Shown here: in pieces, positions 23,633-36,250 of the stretch | How the letters are laid out: every line of letters starts with the position of its first letter | Position numbering within the stretch: position 1 is the first letter of the stretch | Source: Formicarius rufipectus | Taxonomy: Eukaryota > Chordata > Aves > Passeriformes > Formicariidae | Length of the DNA stretch: 64,000 nt | Reading direction: 5' to 3' | Assembly: GCA_013399695.1 (NCBI GenBank) | Contig: VXAU01002307.1 | Span: 90,630-154,629 of the forward strand | Translations under genes and position numbers: made by a program | The notes under the pieces: model-generated | Seen by the model: only the letters and a program-made list of their open reading frames with translations | The model's database searches: none | Told to the model about the DNA's origin: nothing

Positions 23633-25973
23633 TGCTTTTTGATTTTCTCCACATTACTGATTTTTCTCCCATGCTGTTCCCTCCCCATGGTTTGCACCCA
23701 GAGGTGACCTGGCACTGGATGGACACACTGGCTGCCAGCATCAGCTCATGTGAGAAAAGGAAGGAGATGGGATGAAGGAATCCAGTTCTGCTCCTACCAT
23801 CATCCCGCTTGGCACTGTGCAAACATCAAGTCAGTAATCCTCCAAACACTCCTGGGAGGAAGGGACACATTGACATGGTTCCTATTCTAAACACCTGATA
23901 AACACAAAGGATGGTTGGGCCAGGAGACACCAAGCAAGCAAAACTGGCAGGTCATGGCAGTTCCTCTGCTCTTCCTGCTGCACATGGTAGGGCTGAGAAG
24001 GCAGGGGATGTGCTGGGAATCATCTGTGTGCTCCGGGATGGAGTGGGGACAGCCACAGAGGAGGTGGGGTGGAGAGAATAGCAGGGACTGGGTCAGAAAA
24101 TGAGAGAATGGGAGGAAGATTATGAGCCCTGTTGTCCTCACAGACAGACAGACAGACTGCTTCCAGTTTCAGTGTTGACGGAATTTTAGAACTATCATAA
24201 AATTCGATAAAATGGAAGGAACTCTGACACTGCTGCTGAGGCATCCTGGAGGGAAATATTGAGAGAAAGCATTCTGACTTAAAAACACATGGATTTTGAC
24301 TTGCTCACTTTATCAGGTAAGTTCCCCAGAGGATCTAAAAAATTAGAATGTGAGTTTCCAGCCTGAACATCTGCAAACACCGCACCAGTTCTGGTGTCCT
24401 TTAGCTGAGCTCTTCCTTCTCCACCCTCATATTTGTGCAATAGCTCCTGCATCCCCTTTCTTTCAAACAAACCAGGCATCCTCAGGATTTGCAGGCTGAC
24501 TCTGCTCCCTTGCTGGGATCCTGTGTTTAATGCTTCCTTACCTGCACCTGTAAATCCTTTGGGAGCTCACTCCATGTCAGAATCCCACTCCCTGGTTCCA
24601 CAGGTTGTACCCTGCGTTCAGCACTCCTGGCAACCAGCCGTGGCTGCAGGAAAACCTCCATGCCAAGGGATGCAGATCCATCCAGGGAACCTGGCCATGT
24701 CTGCCACTGGGACTGGGTGAGGACCAGTGTCACTCCTGTTTTTAACCTCTGACCTCCTGGGCTTCTCCAAACCGACTGTTCCAGGGGATCCCCAGGGGCA
24801 TGGGATCTCGAAAGTCCAGCCAAGGTCCTGCAGTTTTCTCAGGAGCAGATTTCAATTGGATTGAATAACACTAACCCTAACTCAATAGCTTCATGGACTC
24901 ACCCACTGTGCCTGAAATTAGAGGTGCTAAATTTTAAAACACACCAATGTGTGAAGAGACCAGAGGCTTTTTGCAGTCAATTGTCCACAGGACTGGAGAG
25001 ACACAGTCCATTTGCCTAAGCTCTAACCATGTCTTCATGGGGCTTTTTCTGGAGGTGGCTACACCTCAATTGGATAAGCCTGGCAAAAGCCTAATGTGGA
25101 GCCAGCTGGACTTTTGGAGTGGACCTGGACCCACCTCATATAGAGAGATGTGCTTGGTAGAAGGATATGTTTTGTTCTGGCTGCACTGCACACAGAGGCA
25201 GATTCCAGGATAATTGGTTCCTGTTCCTCCAACGGACCCCACATCAGCCAGGCACAGTGGAAAAGCTCCTTTTGTACTGGAAGGTTTCCAGTCAGATGCT
25301 GCTACCCAGGGACACCTATTCCAGAGAATCACAGAATGTTTTGTTTTGCTTGTTTTTATCCCACAAGGTTACTGGTCTGGTGCAGCACAGGGGAGTCCCA
25401 GGGGATACTAGGAGGGGAAAGGGAAGGGTCACTTGTGTAGGGGTGGCAGGACAGCCCTTTGCCCAGGCAGTTGGGTCATGGGTGGTAATGCTGAGCCCTC
25501 CAAGTTCCTCACCAAAGCAGAGAGATGAAACCTGAAATCCTTTTTGCAAAGTAAAACCCAACCAAGAAGGACATCTGACCCTGACTGTCAGAAACAGGCT
25601 TCAGGTGCCTGAGGTCCTTCTGAGGGAGCTGTGGGCTCTTCTTTCCATGTAACAGGCCATCTTTTAGCAGCTTGATCCCATTCTTGCCATTTCTCAATCT
25701 GAAGCACACCCATCTCCTGCAGCCATGGTCCTCAGTGCCATCCAAACCCATGGCAGCACCGGTGTCCCCTGGAGTCCCTCTGTGTCCCCCAGAGGAAGGT
25801 TCAACCCTGGGACAGGGTCTCTGCAGCAGGAGCAATGCTGGCACTCCCCTCTGCTCCCACACCAGCTGTGTCCCATTTGGAATGGGAATATAGGAAAAGA
25901 AATGCATTTCCTAGGGTGGGTCAGAAGCCTCCACTGAGGACTTCGGGTGCTAAAATCACTCACTTACTCTTAC
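23633..25973. other. unique non-coding DNA with a (CAGA)4 microsatellite
   Basis: CAGACAGACAGACAGA lies at 24141-24156. No coding feature. A single telomere-like CTAACCCTAACT occurs near 24872 and is not a telomeric array. Confidence 0.5.
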
Positions 25974-26140
25974 ACAACTTGCCCAGAGATCCTGTGGCTG
26001 CCCCATCCCTCAAGTGTTCAAGGCCAGGTAGGATGGGACTTGGAACAACCTGGGCTAGTGGGAGGTGTCCCTGTCCATGGCAGAGGGGTGGAACTAGGTG
26101 GTCTTTGAGATCCCTTCCCACTCAAACCACTTTGTGTTCT
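25974..26140 (+). mobile_element. CR1 LINE 3' end
   Basis: Sense CR1: CTTGCCCAGAGATCCTGTGG, CTTGGAACAACCTGGGCTAG, GGTGTCCCTGTCCATGGCAG and GAGATCCCTTCCCACTCAAA. Confidence 0.92.
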
Positions 26141-26573
26141 ACTCTGCTCAGCTCAGCCCCTGTCCTGGGTGCCCATGTAGCAGCAATGCCTCATGCCAAC
26201 AGCTGCAACAGCTGTCCCTTCATCACAGAGTGGGACACTGAGGCACAGCAGCACATCCTGACAGGCTCTGCAGGGCTGCAGCCAGGTGTGCAGCTTCCCA
26301 GCTCCCTCACTGCCCCTTTCTGGTTGAGTAATTCACTTCTCTGCCCAGGACTCCAGAAAACTCTTCTTCAGTCTATTACATGGCAAGAAATGGGAAAATA
26401 TGTCTGGAATGCTGATCTCAACATGCAGTTGTGGGGTCCACCAACACTGCACAGTGCTGCATGTCTGCAGTTCATGGTGAAGCAGAGCTGAAATCACATT
26501 TGAGAGGCTGAGGTTCTGCAGCTGAAAAGGGTCTGTGAGCTATCTATACCAGGAGAGTGACCTGGAGAGGGGA

Positions 26574-26847
26574 CAGAATCACAGATCACACAATAAAAAA
26601 ATCATTAAGACTGGAAAAGCCCTCTGAGGTCATTGAGTCCAACCATTGGTCCCACACTGCCAGGTCCACCACTAACCCGTGTCCCCAGGTGTCACATTCA
26701 CACATCTTTTGAACACCTCCAGAGATGGTGGCTCCCCCACTGTCCCAGGCAGCCTGTTCCAATGCCAGCCGTTTCTGTGTGGAAATTTTCCCTAATATCC
26801 AATCTAAACCTCTCCTGGCACAACTTGAGGCCATTTCCTTTTATCCT
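26574..26847 (-). mobile_element. CR1 LINE 3' copy
   Basis: Antisense CR1 with tail ACAGAATCACAGATCACACA, GGAAAAGCCCTCTGAGGTCA, TTGAGTCCAACCATTG, CAGCCTGTTCCAATGCCAG and TTTTCCCTAATATCCAATCT. Confidence 0.93.
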
Positions 26848-29800
26848 AAAATATATCCAGGAATACCAGTAATGTGTACAGACTGTGGACTCCTTTGCAT
26901 TTTGGAAACATCCCACCCTAGGATGAGAATTGGTCCCCATCCCCAGCATCACAGGCTCATGCTCCTGAACTGGGGGGGTGCCCAGATGGCCCCAGCCCAG
27001 CACCCTGATTGAGTTTGGGAACTAGGGCACAGTCACCCACCTGCTGCAGCTGAAGCAGCTCCCATGGTAAGGCCATCACTGCAGATTGCCAATGTCACAA
27101 ATCCTCCAGCAGGACCACAGATGACATGGTCATCCTTGAGCTTTGCACTTCTGGGTCATGTTTCTGAGACACAAAGTGGACAGGAGAGGCGGGCAGCTGT
27201 GCCAGGCTCTGTGCCTCGCAGACATCTGCTGTCACATGAGCATCACAGCCCTACCAGCAGCACCAGCTCCCTGGGGTTAAACCCTGCCCGAGCCACAAGC
27301 CAGTGGGAACAGCAGCCTGGGGAGTCAGGGCAGGCTGATGCCAGGCACTGGCAGGCACCCAGCAGCTCAACATAGGCTGGGCCAAGTCACCACTGGGCAA
27401 GGGAGATCTGGCTGAGCAGAACGTGGAAGGACAGGGTGTGGGATGCAGGAGGGATGTGGCTGTCTCACCACTCACACAGCACCACAAGTCATGGGAAATA
27501 GATGTAATCACTCGTCCCCAGCCTGTCACAGGAGCTAGGTGAGATTCTCCTCTCTGAGCTCTCAGGCACAATTCTGGCAGAATGACCCTGAATGCTGGGA
27601 TGTCCCTGAGGACCATACTCGCTGGTACTGCTGCTGCCCTTGGTGCCTGGGAATATCCTGTGCCCATCCCCAGCTGCCATGGCCTCAGGTGCTCCCTGTG
27701 GAACTGCCTCCTCTACTGAGGCAAATGAGCCCCAGTTTCTGAGGGCTCAGGCTCTGCCTCACCACAGAGCACTGCTGGGGTCTTCTTCCTTGGCCACAGG
27801 ACAGCGGCTTCCAAGCAAGCTGCTGGCATGAAACACCTGCCTGCAGACCGGGCAGCGCCCTTCCTGAGCCAGGAGATCAGCTGCATGTTAGGTGAGACCC
27901 TGAGCCAAGACATGAAGCAGCTCCAGAGAGAAAAGAGTGACCAGAAACAGCCCTGGGCTCTCTCCAAAAAGGGCAGGGACACACCCATGGACCAAGCACA
28001 CATGGACCCGAGGCACAAACTGCTCACAAGACAAAGAGGTTAAAAACAACCAAAGCCTATTTACCAGGGATTTATAGTAGATGTGTCTCAAATCCCCCCA
28101 TCACTGTCCCAGGACCAGGATTCACCACCACAACTGTTCTCAGCAACTCCTCCAGTCCTCCTTTTCCCACAGTCACTGAAGTACTTTCCGTATGGCCTTC
28201 AGAAAAAAGGAAAAAACCAGCAGCAAAATAACCTTTTTTGGTTCCAAATGCTGGTTTTCAAAGCCAAGCTGGTTGCTGCTCCACAGGTGAGGGAGCAGCT
28301 GGCCCACGACTTGGGGCTGTATGTCCCTGAGACCCCTCCAGCCTGGTCAGGCTCCCCTCGACCTGGGAGGGGGTGAAGCAGTGAGGGACAGTTCTGTCAC
28401 ACAGCAGTTCAGACCCAAGGACCCAAAGCTGCAGGAGCCCCTGTGGGGGGATCCAGCATCACCCACATAGTCCCTGAGCCCATCCAGAAGCTGCTCTGGG
28501 AAGGGCACAGCATCCCCCCCCAACACTGACCCCAGTCAGGAGCCCCTGTGTGGGGCCCAAGCATCCCTCACACGCCCTTTTCCCAGCCAGGAGCCTCCCT
28601 CCACCCAAGACTCTGCACACTGCAGTGTCACTTTATGCTTCCATAGGAAATTCCCCAAACTTTTCCCCCAGATCAGAGCTCAGTTGTCACTTTATTCCTC
28701 CCCAAACCAGCCAGCACCTGAATCTCTTGGCTCACACTCGGTGTGGGGTCTCCACACCAAAGCTTCTGGAGCTGTGGTGACAAGCCAGTTTGTTCTGTAT
28801 TTAATCAGCAAAGCCCTGGTCTCCTGATCTCAGCATTCCGACAGTGTGCCAAACAGCTGGCAAAATCAGAAGGAAGCAAATAAACTTCAGCATGTGATGT
28901 TTACAAATTCCTCCTTTCTAGAACGCCAAATGTGACACTTGAGCACCCAGCATTGATTGTCTTGCTGTCCCGGGTCTGGAGACAGGAGATGGTTCCAAAA
29001 CCACCTCAGGGCCCAGAGGCCCCTGCAGAACTCGTCCCAATGCTCCACATGGCACAATGAAACTGAGGCCATGGCTGGTCTGTGCCAGGGAGGATGGAGG
29101 AGGCCAGGACCATCACAGGTGCCTGCAAGGCTGGTCCCTTGAGGCACAAAGGCTCTCAGCTGTGCTGGAGGACCCCACTCGTTCTAGGTGTGCCTCCCAC
29201 TGCTGAGGATGAAGGGAGCCACGGGAAAGGCAGGTGGGTCGACCCTGATCTGGATGTCCCCAAGCAGGGATCCTGCTGGTGGTGCTCACCCCCGGCTGGG
29301 AGCACTGCCTGGACCCAGCCAGCTGTGAGATCCTCCCTCCAGCTCAGCCCCTCTCCTATACCCAGCAGGCACTGTCCCCAAACCCCTGGTCACTCCCAAA
29401 GCCCAGTTGCTCCCAGAAGCAGTGCTGGGAAGAGCTGATGCTGGTTATCTGGGTTACAGGATTTCCTCCCTCCCACCCCTGTGTTCACATGCCTGCACAC
29501 ATGTGCCAACACTCACACACATGCACCAGCCACGTGCTGACACCTCAGACTGTGACAGGAATCCAGAGTACAAGTGCTCAAGAGAAGGGGGAGCAAAGGA
29601 GCAGGAGACAGAACCCTTGGGAAGACCCCAGGGGTCCTCAGGTGACAGTGGCAGACTGGGGATACACAGGATGACACAGTCCCTGATGGACAGGCTCCCT
29701 GGGATCTCCTGACTCCCTCTCCAGAGCTCTGCCAGTGGGCTCTGGAGCTGGTGTGGGGTGAGTGGACTGTGACCCTGAACCCACTCATGCCAGCAGGTCA

Positions 29801-31489
29801 GTTGCTTTCTTGACTTTGGCATCAGCACTGGCAGTGCCCCATGGGTCAGTCCGTGTGTCTCCGTGCTCCTGCTCAGGGGAGGGGACAGCTGAGTGGAGCT
29901 CGCACTCCACCAGCCTTATGGCATGGAGGAGCTGCTGACCATGGAAGATCTGGGGACACATGGAGCAGGGCTGGCAGCAGGAATGCTTGCCCAAGGCTGC
30001 TGGCACCTCGTTTGTGCCACCTGGTGTTTTTGATGCGGTGGGCACTGAGAGGTCATGCTTCTGCAGGGATGCTTCTGCACCTGGGCTCTGGAGATGTTCC
30101 TCTCCAAATCCCTCAAGTCACTTAAACTTTTTGGTGCCTCAACTCCTCATCCGTAAAACAAGGCTTATCCTATTTCCTCTGTCTGGCTTACCAGGAGGGC
30201 TCATAAGCCATCCAGGACTGTAAGAGTCTCAGGACATGGATTTCTGGCTGGCTGGCACAGTGGGGCCTGGGCTCATTAGGGACTAATGTGATCACTGCGC
30301 TGTGTCTGGCAAGCAGAAGGCTGGTGCTGTGTGTTCCTGTGCTCAGAGCTGGAAGTGTAGCAGGGATGACAAAACACATACTTCCAGGGCTGCCTTGTCA
30401 TTCCTAATCCATTCCCATGCAGGGAGCATGGTGGGCTCAGTTCAGGCATCCACAGACACCAATTTACCTTATGCTGTTACCTGAGCAACAAACTGTTTGC
30501 TAAGGGGTCAGGACTGGTGACAAACAGCCTTGAAGGGTGGCTGCAGTGTCGGTGCATTGACACATATTTACACTGTGGAGAAGCACAACACCTCAAATGA
30601 GAAGGATGGTCACCTAAAAACACTCTCCTCTCACACTTCCTCTGATGCATCCCTGTTCCTGTCCTTCAGGGGCAGCTGTGTAAGGATTATGTGAATAAAC
30701 AGAATATCCAGAGGAAACAACGTGATGATAGACACACGTGACCCTCAGACACCCCTAAATCACCCTAAACCACCACCCTCAGACTCAAAAACCCTAAACC
30801 ACCAAGGCTGACCATTCACCCCTTTGCTGCTCCCCATCGCGGGGATTCAGTAGCAGAAACTCTTCAAAAAGGTGTGCAGAGTAATGGGGCTGCTGCACAA
30901 AATGCCTCCAAGGTAAATCTGGAGATTGCACCAGGGAATTCGGGGATTGCACAATACTTGTTATAAGGTGGTTTGGAGAAGAGTCAGAGGCAGGGAAAGG
31001 AAGGGATCTGGGTAGAACAGGGAGGGACAAGCACGCAGTCTGTCCTGCCTTCTTCTCTTCTTGTGAGGAGCATCCTTGCACGTGTGTGTGATCCAGGCCC
31101 GGTAGTGAACTTGAGTGTAGCCTGTGAGTGTATCAGGAGGTGATTGGAGTCAGATCCTGGAGAGACTGAGGGTCTGGGAGGTGGATTCCAAGGAGACTCA
31201 TGGAGGATTTTTCTCTGAGCCATGAGACTCGGGAGAAGGACGGCCTGTTCCTTCTGCCTCTATCTGCCCTCCTGCCCTTGCTGTGCTGCCAGTGCTGGCT
31301 GTGTCCCAGGATGTGTGTCCAGTGCGAAACTGGCCACAGCGGTGGAAAGCAGTTCCTTATCTCAACCAGAAACATGGGACCTTCAGCGCACAGCACTGAC
31401 CTACTCTGAACAGTCCTGACCAAGGACTCACTCAGAAATAACCCCTGGGGCAGGAGAGGCCAAGAACCCCAATAATGCCAGGTTGGTCG
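26848..31489. other. CR1-free unique DNA
   Basis: No CR1 copy was recognised. A plus-strand exon-like interval lies at 27800-27891, between CTTGGCCACAG and GTGAGACC (92 nt); no recognisable protein comes from it. Three CACCCTAAACCAC-type motifs lie at about 30750-30806. CA/TG-rich alternating sequence lies at 29485-29530. Confidence 0.45.
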
Positions 31490-31740
31490 TGGGTTTGTGA
31501 GTGTCCTGCACCTGAACAAGCGGCGGGCGTTGGCCGAGTGCCGTAGCCCCCCGCCTGTGGAGTGGCTCCTCCTCTGAGGACGCCGGTTCCAATCCCGAGG
31601 AACTCGCTGTCACCGTCCGAGCTGCTCGGCCGTGGCAAATGAACCTCAGGAGTAAAGGGGGTGGGGCCAGTTCCGCGCACACTGTGCCTCACCTAAAACA
31701 TCCACTGCGCAGGCTGAGCCCAAAATCTTCGTTCGCGAAG
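31490..31740. promoter_or_regulatory. small CpG cluster, candidate CpG-island promoter or young repeat
   Basis: About 20 CpG dinucleotides fall in about 240 bp, whereas the surrounding kilobases have almost none. The block contains CTGCGCAG (NRF1-like core, near 31706), CGCGC, and the palindrome TTCGCGAA inside a CTTCG/CGAAG hairpin with a TTCG loop (near 31727-31740). On the plus strand TGGCCGAGTGC (31531-31541) and GGTTCCAATCC (31585-31595) resemble Pol III A and B boxes with leucine-tRNA-like spacing, but the stems do not pair. It could be an alternative first-exon promoter for DLGAP4 on the minus strand, or an unmethylated remnant of a recent insertion. No TATA box was seen. Confidence 0.35.
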
Positions 31741-33909
31741 TCCAGCCAACAACAACAACACCTGAACAAATGTGGAATCTGAGCTGTGGCTGGGACACAG
31801 GTCTGGCACAACAGCCCTGTGAGCACACCAGAACAGCTCTGCTGCTTGGCACTTGAAGCAATGTATCCATGTAAGATGAGAGTATACTAAGCTCTACTTA
31901 GTCCTGGCTTTGGAACCATTTATCATCAGGGCAGCTCATGCCGCTGGTCTGGAAGTGCAATGTGCTGCCAGGAAGGGTGAGCTGACCTCGTTAGGAACAC
32001 CTCCAGAGTCAGAACAACATTGGGATGCCATGAAGCACCAGCTGGAAATGGCTTCTTGCCCCTCTGCATGCATGAAGATGATCAGAGACACCATGTCTCT
32101 GTGGGAGCTGATGTGGCCATCTCATCACACTCCATTATTGAGGATCTTTCTTTCTGAGCTCTCCCATGGGGCAGGACACTCCACCCTTGCTTTGTACAGG
32201 TTTTTCAGTAAGTGCCTTGTTCAGGATTCTGCAAGAACCACACGATGGACATGGGAAGGCAAGTTCATACCCTCATACCCCGGTGCAGCCTCTCTTCTGG
32301 CTTTTGGGTCTGCCCCATCCCAGAGCCAGTGTCCTGCTGGGGACTGCAGCACAAGCGTATGCTCCCAGCAGTCCTGGGCACCCATGCTTGCCAGTTGGCA
32401 CCTACCAGAGGGCAGGACTGACAGCCAACCTCCAAGCAACCCCATGTCCGTAGGCACCAGAAACCACAGCATCACATGCACAGCCTACGGATGGCAAGAT
32501 GAGGAGATGATGCTGCTGGTGTAGGGCTCCAAAAGACAACCAGTGCCCAGCCGGGCTAGAAGCTCTGGCCTGGACCTGGCATGGTGGGCCAGGACTCACC
32601 CTCAGAGAGTCAGGAAAGGGGCTTGTGCCTGAGGATGGAGCAACAGAGCAAACGTGACAGGACATGCACACTGCATGTCTGTTCTGCAGCAGCCGTCCTG
32701 GCTGTCCTTTCTTCCACTTCCCTTTCCTCTTGTGATCCACAGACCTCAAAGCGCTTCTGAGGCCTTCCAAAGGGACAGCAGGGCATGATGATCTGCTCTT
32801 TCCAGACCTGCTGCAGTGTGGACTCCTGCTGAACACTCTCACTGCCCACTGGGGACTGGGGCTGGTGGGAGATGCTGGCAAAGGCTGTGGCACTTGTTAA
32901 TGCAGCTCCTCTGTGGAAACCTACTTAGCAGCAACTGATCAGCCAAACCACACAGAACAAATCCTCTGCATGATAAGTGAGTACAGAGCCACGCCCCTCA
33001 CACTACCTGGGGACATGCGTGTTCCATGTCCAGGACATGGGACAGGCTGTGCCATGCCCGCCTCCTTTACCCTACCACTGCATCTCCCTCTGAAAATGTT
33101 GCCTGGCTCATTGTTTCAATTTTGGAAGCATTACTTTTCCACCAAGAGTATGAAATAGTTTTTTGGCAGGGGGACCAAGTGCTCACCAGAGCTACCTCAT
33201 CTTTTCTACCTTGGTGGGATGGAGAGCAGAACCAGGGGAAAGAGAAGCATTTGAGCAGAGCCAGGATGCCTGTGTTGGCAGCTGTCGCAGCTTCCTGGCC
33301 ATCTGGGGTTATCCAACAACAGCTGTCAGTGTCATGCATGGCCAAAGGCAGTCAGAACCATGAGGAGTGTGTAAGTGTGTGAGGGGCAAGGACGTGTGGC
33401 CACTCATCCCCCTTGCCTCCATCCCTCTTCCCCCCTTATCTCCTCACCCCAACGCTCCCCAGCAGTGACATCCAGTCCCCCCAGCTCCAGGGGCCTTGGA
33501 CAGAGACCTCTGCGATCCCCATCAGCTAGAGGGTTTTCTGAAGATGCTGATGTCAGAAGTAGAGACAGTGAAGTGACAGGGCTGGGGAAGTAGAGCCCAG
33601 TGGAAGTCCATGAACATCATTCCTGGAGAGGGAGAACTGCATCCCTCTGAGTCCAGCTCTGCATGCCTGGTGTGGTCCTGCCACAGGCTCTGCACTGGCT
33701 GGAGCCTTCACAGTCCCCGCTGAGGGTCCTCACCCTAGAGAGACACCAGTGCCATATTTAAGGTAGCAGGCTGAGACCTGGGTGAACACCACTTGCTCTG
33801 GGCTTGGTGTCACCATGACCCAGGAACTACTGGAATCCAGCAACAACCCTCCTGCTGCTCAGAGCTCTAGTGCCTATCCAGCTTCTGCCTTCATGGAGAG
33901 CTGCAGGGG
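31741..33909. other. CR1-free unique DNA
   Basis: The longest frame, 204 aa on the plus strand at 31910-32524, has no recognisable domain. Nothing else was supported. Confidence 0.45.
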
Positions 33910-34045
33910 CTCAGTATCCTCTGGGATGTGCCTTGAGGCTCATCATTCCTCACAAAGCCCCTGGAGGCTCAGCATCCCTTGAGCTGTGCCTGGAGGCTCA
34001 GCATCCCTCCAGCATCCCTTGAGGTGTCTCCTGCAGTTCAGCAAC
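33910..34045. repeat. degenerate minisatellite, about 30-bp unit
   Basis: Repeated GGCTCAGCATCCCTTGAG, GTGCCTKGAGGCTC elements in three to four imperfect copies of variable length. Confidence 0.65.
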
Positions 34046-34592
34046 TGCCCAGACTGAGAGCAGGGTGTGCATACACAGTTCTGGCCCCTCGAAGACAGTG
34101 CCACGACTGCCTCTGCAGCAGCATTTCCTCAGGACAGGACACAGGGTGGGGCTGCCTTTTGTGCCTGTGCCACACCAGAAGAGGGAGAGGACAGTAAACA
34201 TCTTACTCTCTTTCCAAATAACAACAGATCCCAAGAACTCCGCTGGTTTAGGGAGACAACCCCTGAGGAACCCCAGCCTAAGCAGGGTTTAATTTGCTGT
34301 TGACAATCCAGTGATTACATCACCTGGTTGGTACCTGACTTGCCATTACAGCCACTGCAGATGGTACTTCTCCAGAGCTGACAGAGATGTATTCATCTGT
34401 CCCAATCCAAGCAGCACATGCACTCCTGGGCCTGTGTCCAGGGATCTGGTACCATGTTGGGACCCTCTGTAAGGCCATGCTCGCTGGCACATGTGGGGTC
34501 CCTTATTGCCCCAGAAGGGCATGTGGACCCAGGAAAGAAGTTCTATGGGGTCACTGATGTGAGCCTTGTCTCTGTAAACAAGTTTAGCTCTC

Positions 34593-34736
34593 CCATCATT
34601 TCCAGCACTGCTATCTTCTCTGTCCCTGCCATCATCCCTGTCTTTGTCATCATTCCCAGTACTGCCATCATCCCTGTCCCTACCGTCAGCCCCAGTCCTT
34701 CCATCAGCCTCAGCTCTGCCTCCAGCCTCTCCAGCA
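34593..34736. repeat. 18-bp minisatellite, 8 copies
   Basis: Eight contiguous 18-bp units based on CCATCATCCCTGTCNNTG run from 34593 to 34736 without indels. Because 18 is a multiple of three, the array encodes a 6-residue periodicity on both strands (Asp/Gly/Arg-rich on the minus, Ile/Pro/Ser-rich on the plus), which explains the 164-aa and 231-aa frames through it. Confidence 0.9.
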
Positions 34737-35965
34737 CAGGCAAGCGGCCCAGGCAGGGAATTTCCCTTCCTGCAGACAAAGCGTGGCACCTCTTGGGCTA
34801 TGTGGTGTATGATTCTGGGAGCTGGGCTGAGTTGGACCACGATGCCCTCCCCGGTGTCAGCAATGGCTCTTGTCTCTGTGCCCAGCCAGCCTCACGTTGC
34901 CCACTGATCCCGTCCTCCCTCCCAGGTCGGGGGATGTGGCCCCGCCGAGGGCGATCCTGTCCCTGCAGGCTGAGTGAGCACAGTCTGAACAGAGCCATGT
35001 GGGGAAAAGGCAGGGCTCATCTCGCTCTTGGAGTACCTCACTGTTGTCACACAGGGTGGGCTCCAGCCCACCAGCACCACTGTGGTCAGCAGGTAGGCGA
35101 GTGGTGTAGGTGATCCCTTGGCCTCATTTGAGAAGGAACCAACATCCCAAAGAGCACAGGCCATCAGGCAGGGATGGCACCGGGGTCTGCTTCTGCCTTT
35201 GCAGCATGGGATCGCTGGGTCTGCTGGGAGGCAGGAGGAGCGGGATGGAAGCAGGTCAGCCAGAACCAGGGCTGGGGAGGATGGGCAGCCCCAGCTCCAG
35301 CCCTGAGCAGTCTCCTGGGGCTCTCTGCCCTCTTTGTATAGGAATGCAGAACAGGTTCATGACGGTTCCAGTGCTCAATAATCTTCACCCTTAATAGTAG
35401 AATATGCTCTTCTAGCACCAAATGTCCCCGCATCCCTGTTAAGATGCCCAACCACTGGAGAGGTGTAGCACAGATGGAGGGTCATGCCCCAGGGGAAGCT
35501 CCAGCAGCTCTCCAGACTGGAAGGCCAGCTCAGAATTCCAGAGGACAGTCAGCCCCAGGCGACAGCTCTCTAACTGAGATGCATCACCTGAATGAAGTGG
35601 TATTTCTTCTGCCATCATTTAATCTGTGGTTGGGAAGGGGGTTGTGCAGAGGAAGGGGGATTCACCAGTGATGAGTCAGCACAGTGTGTTGTGTGCTGCT
35701 TGGCATGGGAGAGGGGGGGCAGAGCTCTCTGGACACACAGCTTTATTCAGTCCCTTAGCAGCCATTCATGAGCCCACAGATGTGACCAGAGCACATGAAC
35801 CTGAAGCTCCGTGGCACCCTGCTGCATCTTGTGAGCCCTGCTCCCTCCTCTCTCCACCCTGCCAGGGCTTAGACCCTCAATCCGGTTCTGCCAACCCACC
35901 CTCTGGGCTTGCAGGACTTGCCATTGGGAATATACAGGGGATGCTCTCCCTGTGCTCACAGCACT
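34737..35965. other. unique non-coding DNA
   Basis: A small CpG-containing patch at about 34925-34955 (GTCGGGGG, CCCCGCCGAGGGCG) has splice-like flanks but no recognised product. Nothing else was supported. Confidence 0.4.
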
Positions 35966-36250
35966 GCACTGATCCTGCATTCCTGCACTGATCCTGCCCT
36001 CCTGCACTGATCCTGCCCTCCTGCACTGATCCTGCCCTCCTGCACTGATCCTGCCCTCCTGCACTGATCCTGCCCTCCTGCACTGATCCTGCCCTCCTGC
36101 ACTGATCCTGCCCTCCTGCACTGATCCTGCCCTCCTGCACTGATCCTGCCCTCCTGCACTGATCCTGCCCTCCTGCACTGATCCTGCCCTCCTGCACTGA
36201 TCCTGCCCTCCTGCACTGATCCTGCCCTCCTGCACTGATCCTGCTCTCCT
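35966..36250. repeat. 19-bp minisatellite, exactly 15 copies
   Basis: Fifteen abutting 19-bp units of GCACTGATCCTGCCCTCCT. The first differs at two bases (GCATTCCT) and the last at one (GCTCTCCT); the 13 between appear identical. There are no spacers, so it is not CRISPR-like. Since 19 is not a multiple of three, all three frames on the minus strand read the same 19-residue repeat, which produces the 212-, 106- and 86-aa artificial frames here. Confidence 0.97.

Noticed and set aside
22858..23715. 285-aa minus-strand open frame
   Set aside because: It is largely antisense to the CR1 copy at 23213-23632.
24865..24885. interstitial telomere (CTAACCCTAACT)
   Set aside because: Fewer than two hexamer units; expected by chance.
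31524..31605. tRNA gene (A-box and B-box-like motifs with leucine-tRNA spacing)
   Set aside because: The acceptor, D and T stems do not pair, so there is no cloverleaf; at most a decayed tRNA-like repeat.
35966..36250. CRISPR array
   Set aside because: Units abut without spacers and the genome is avian.
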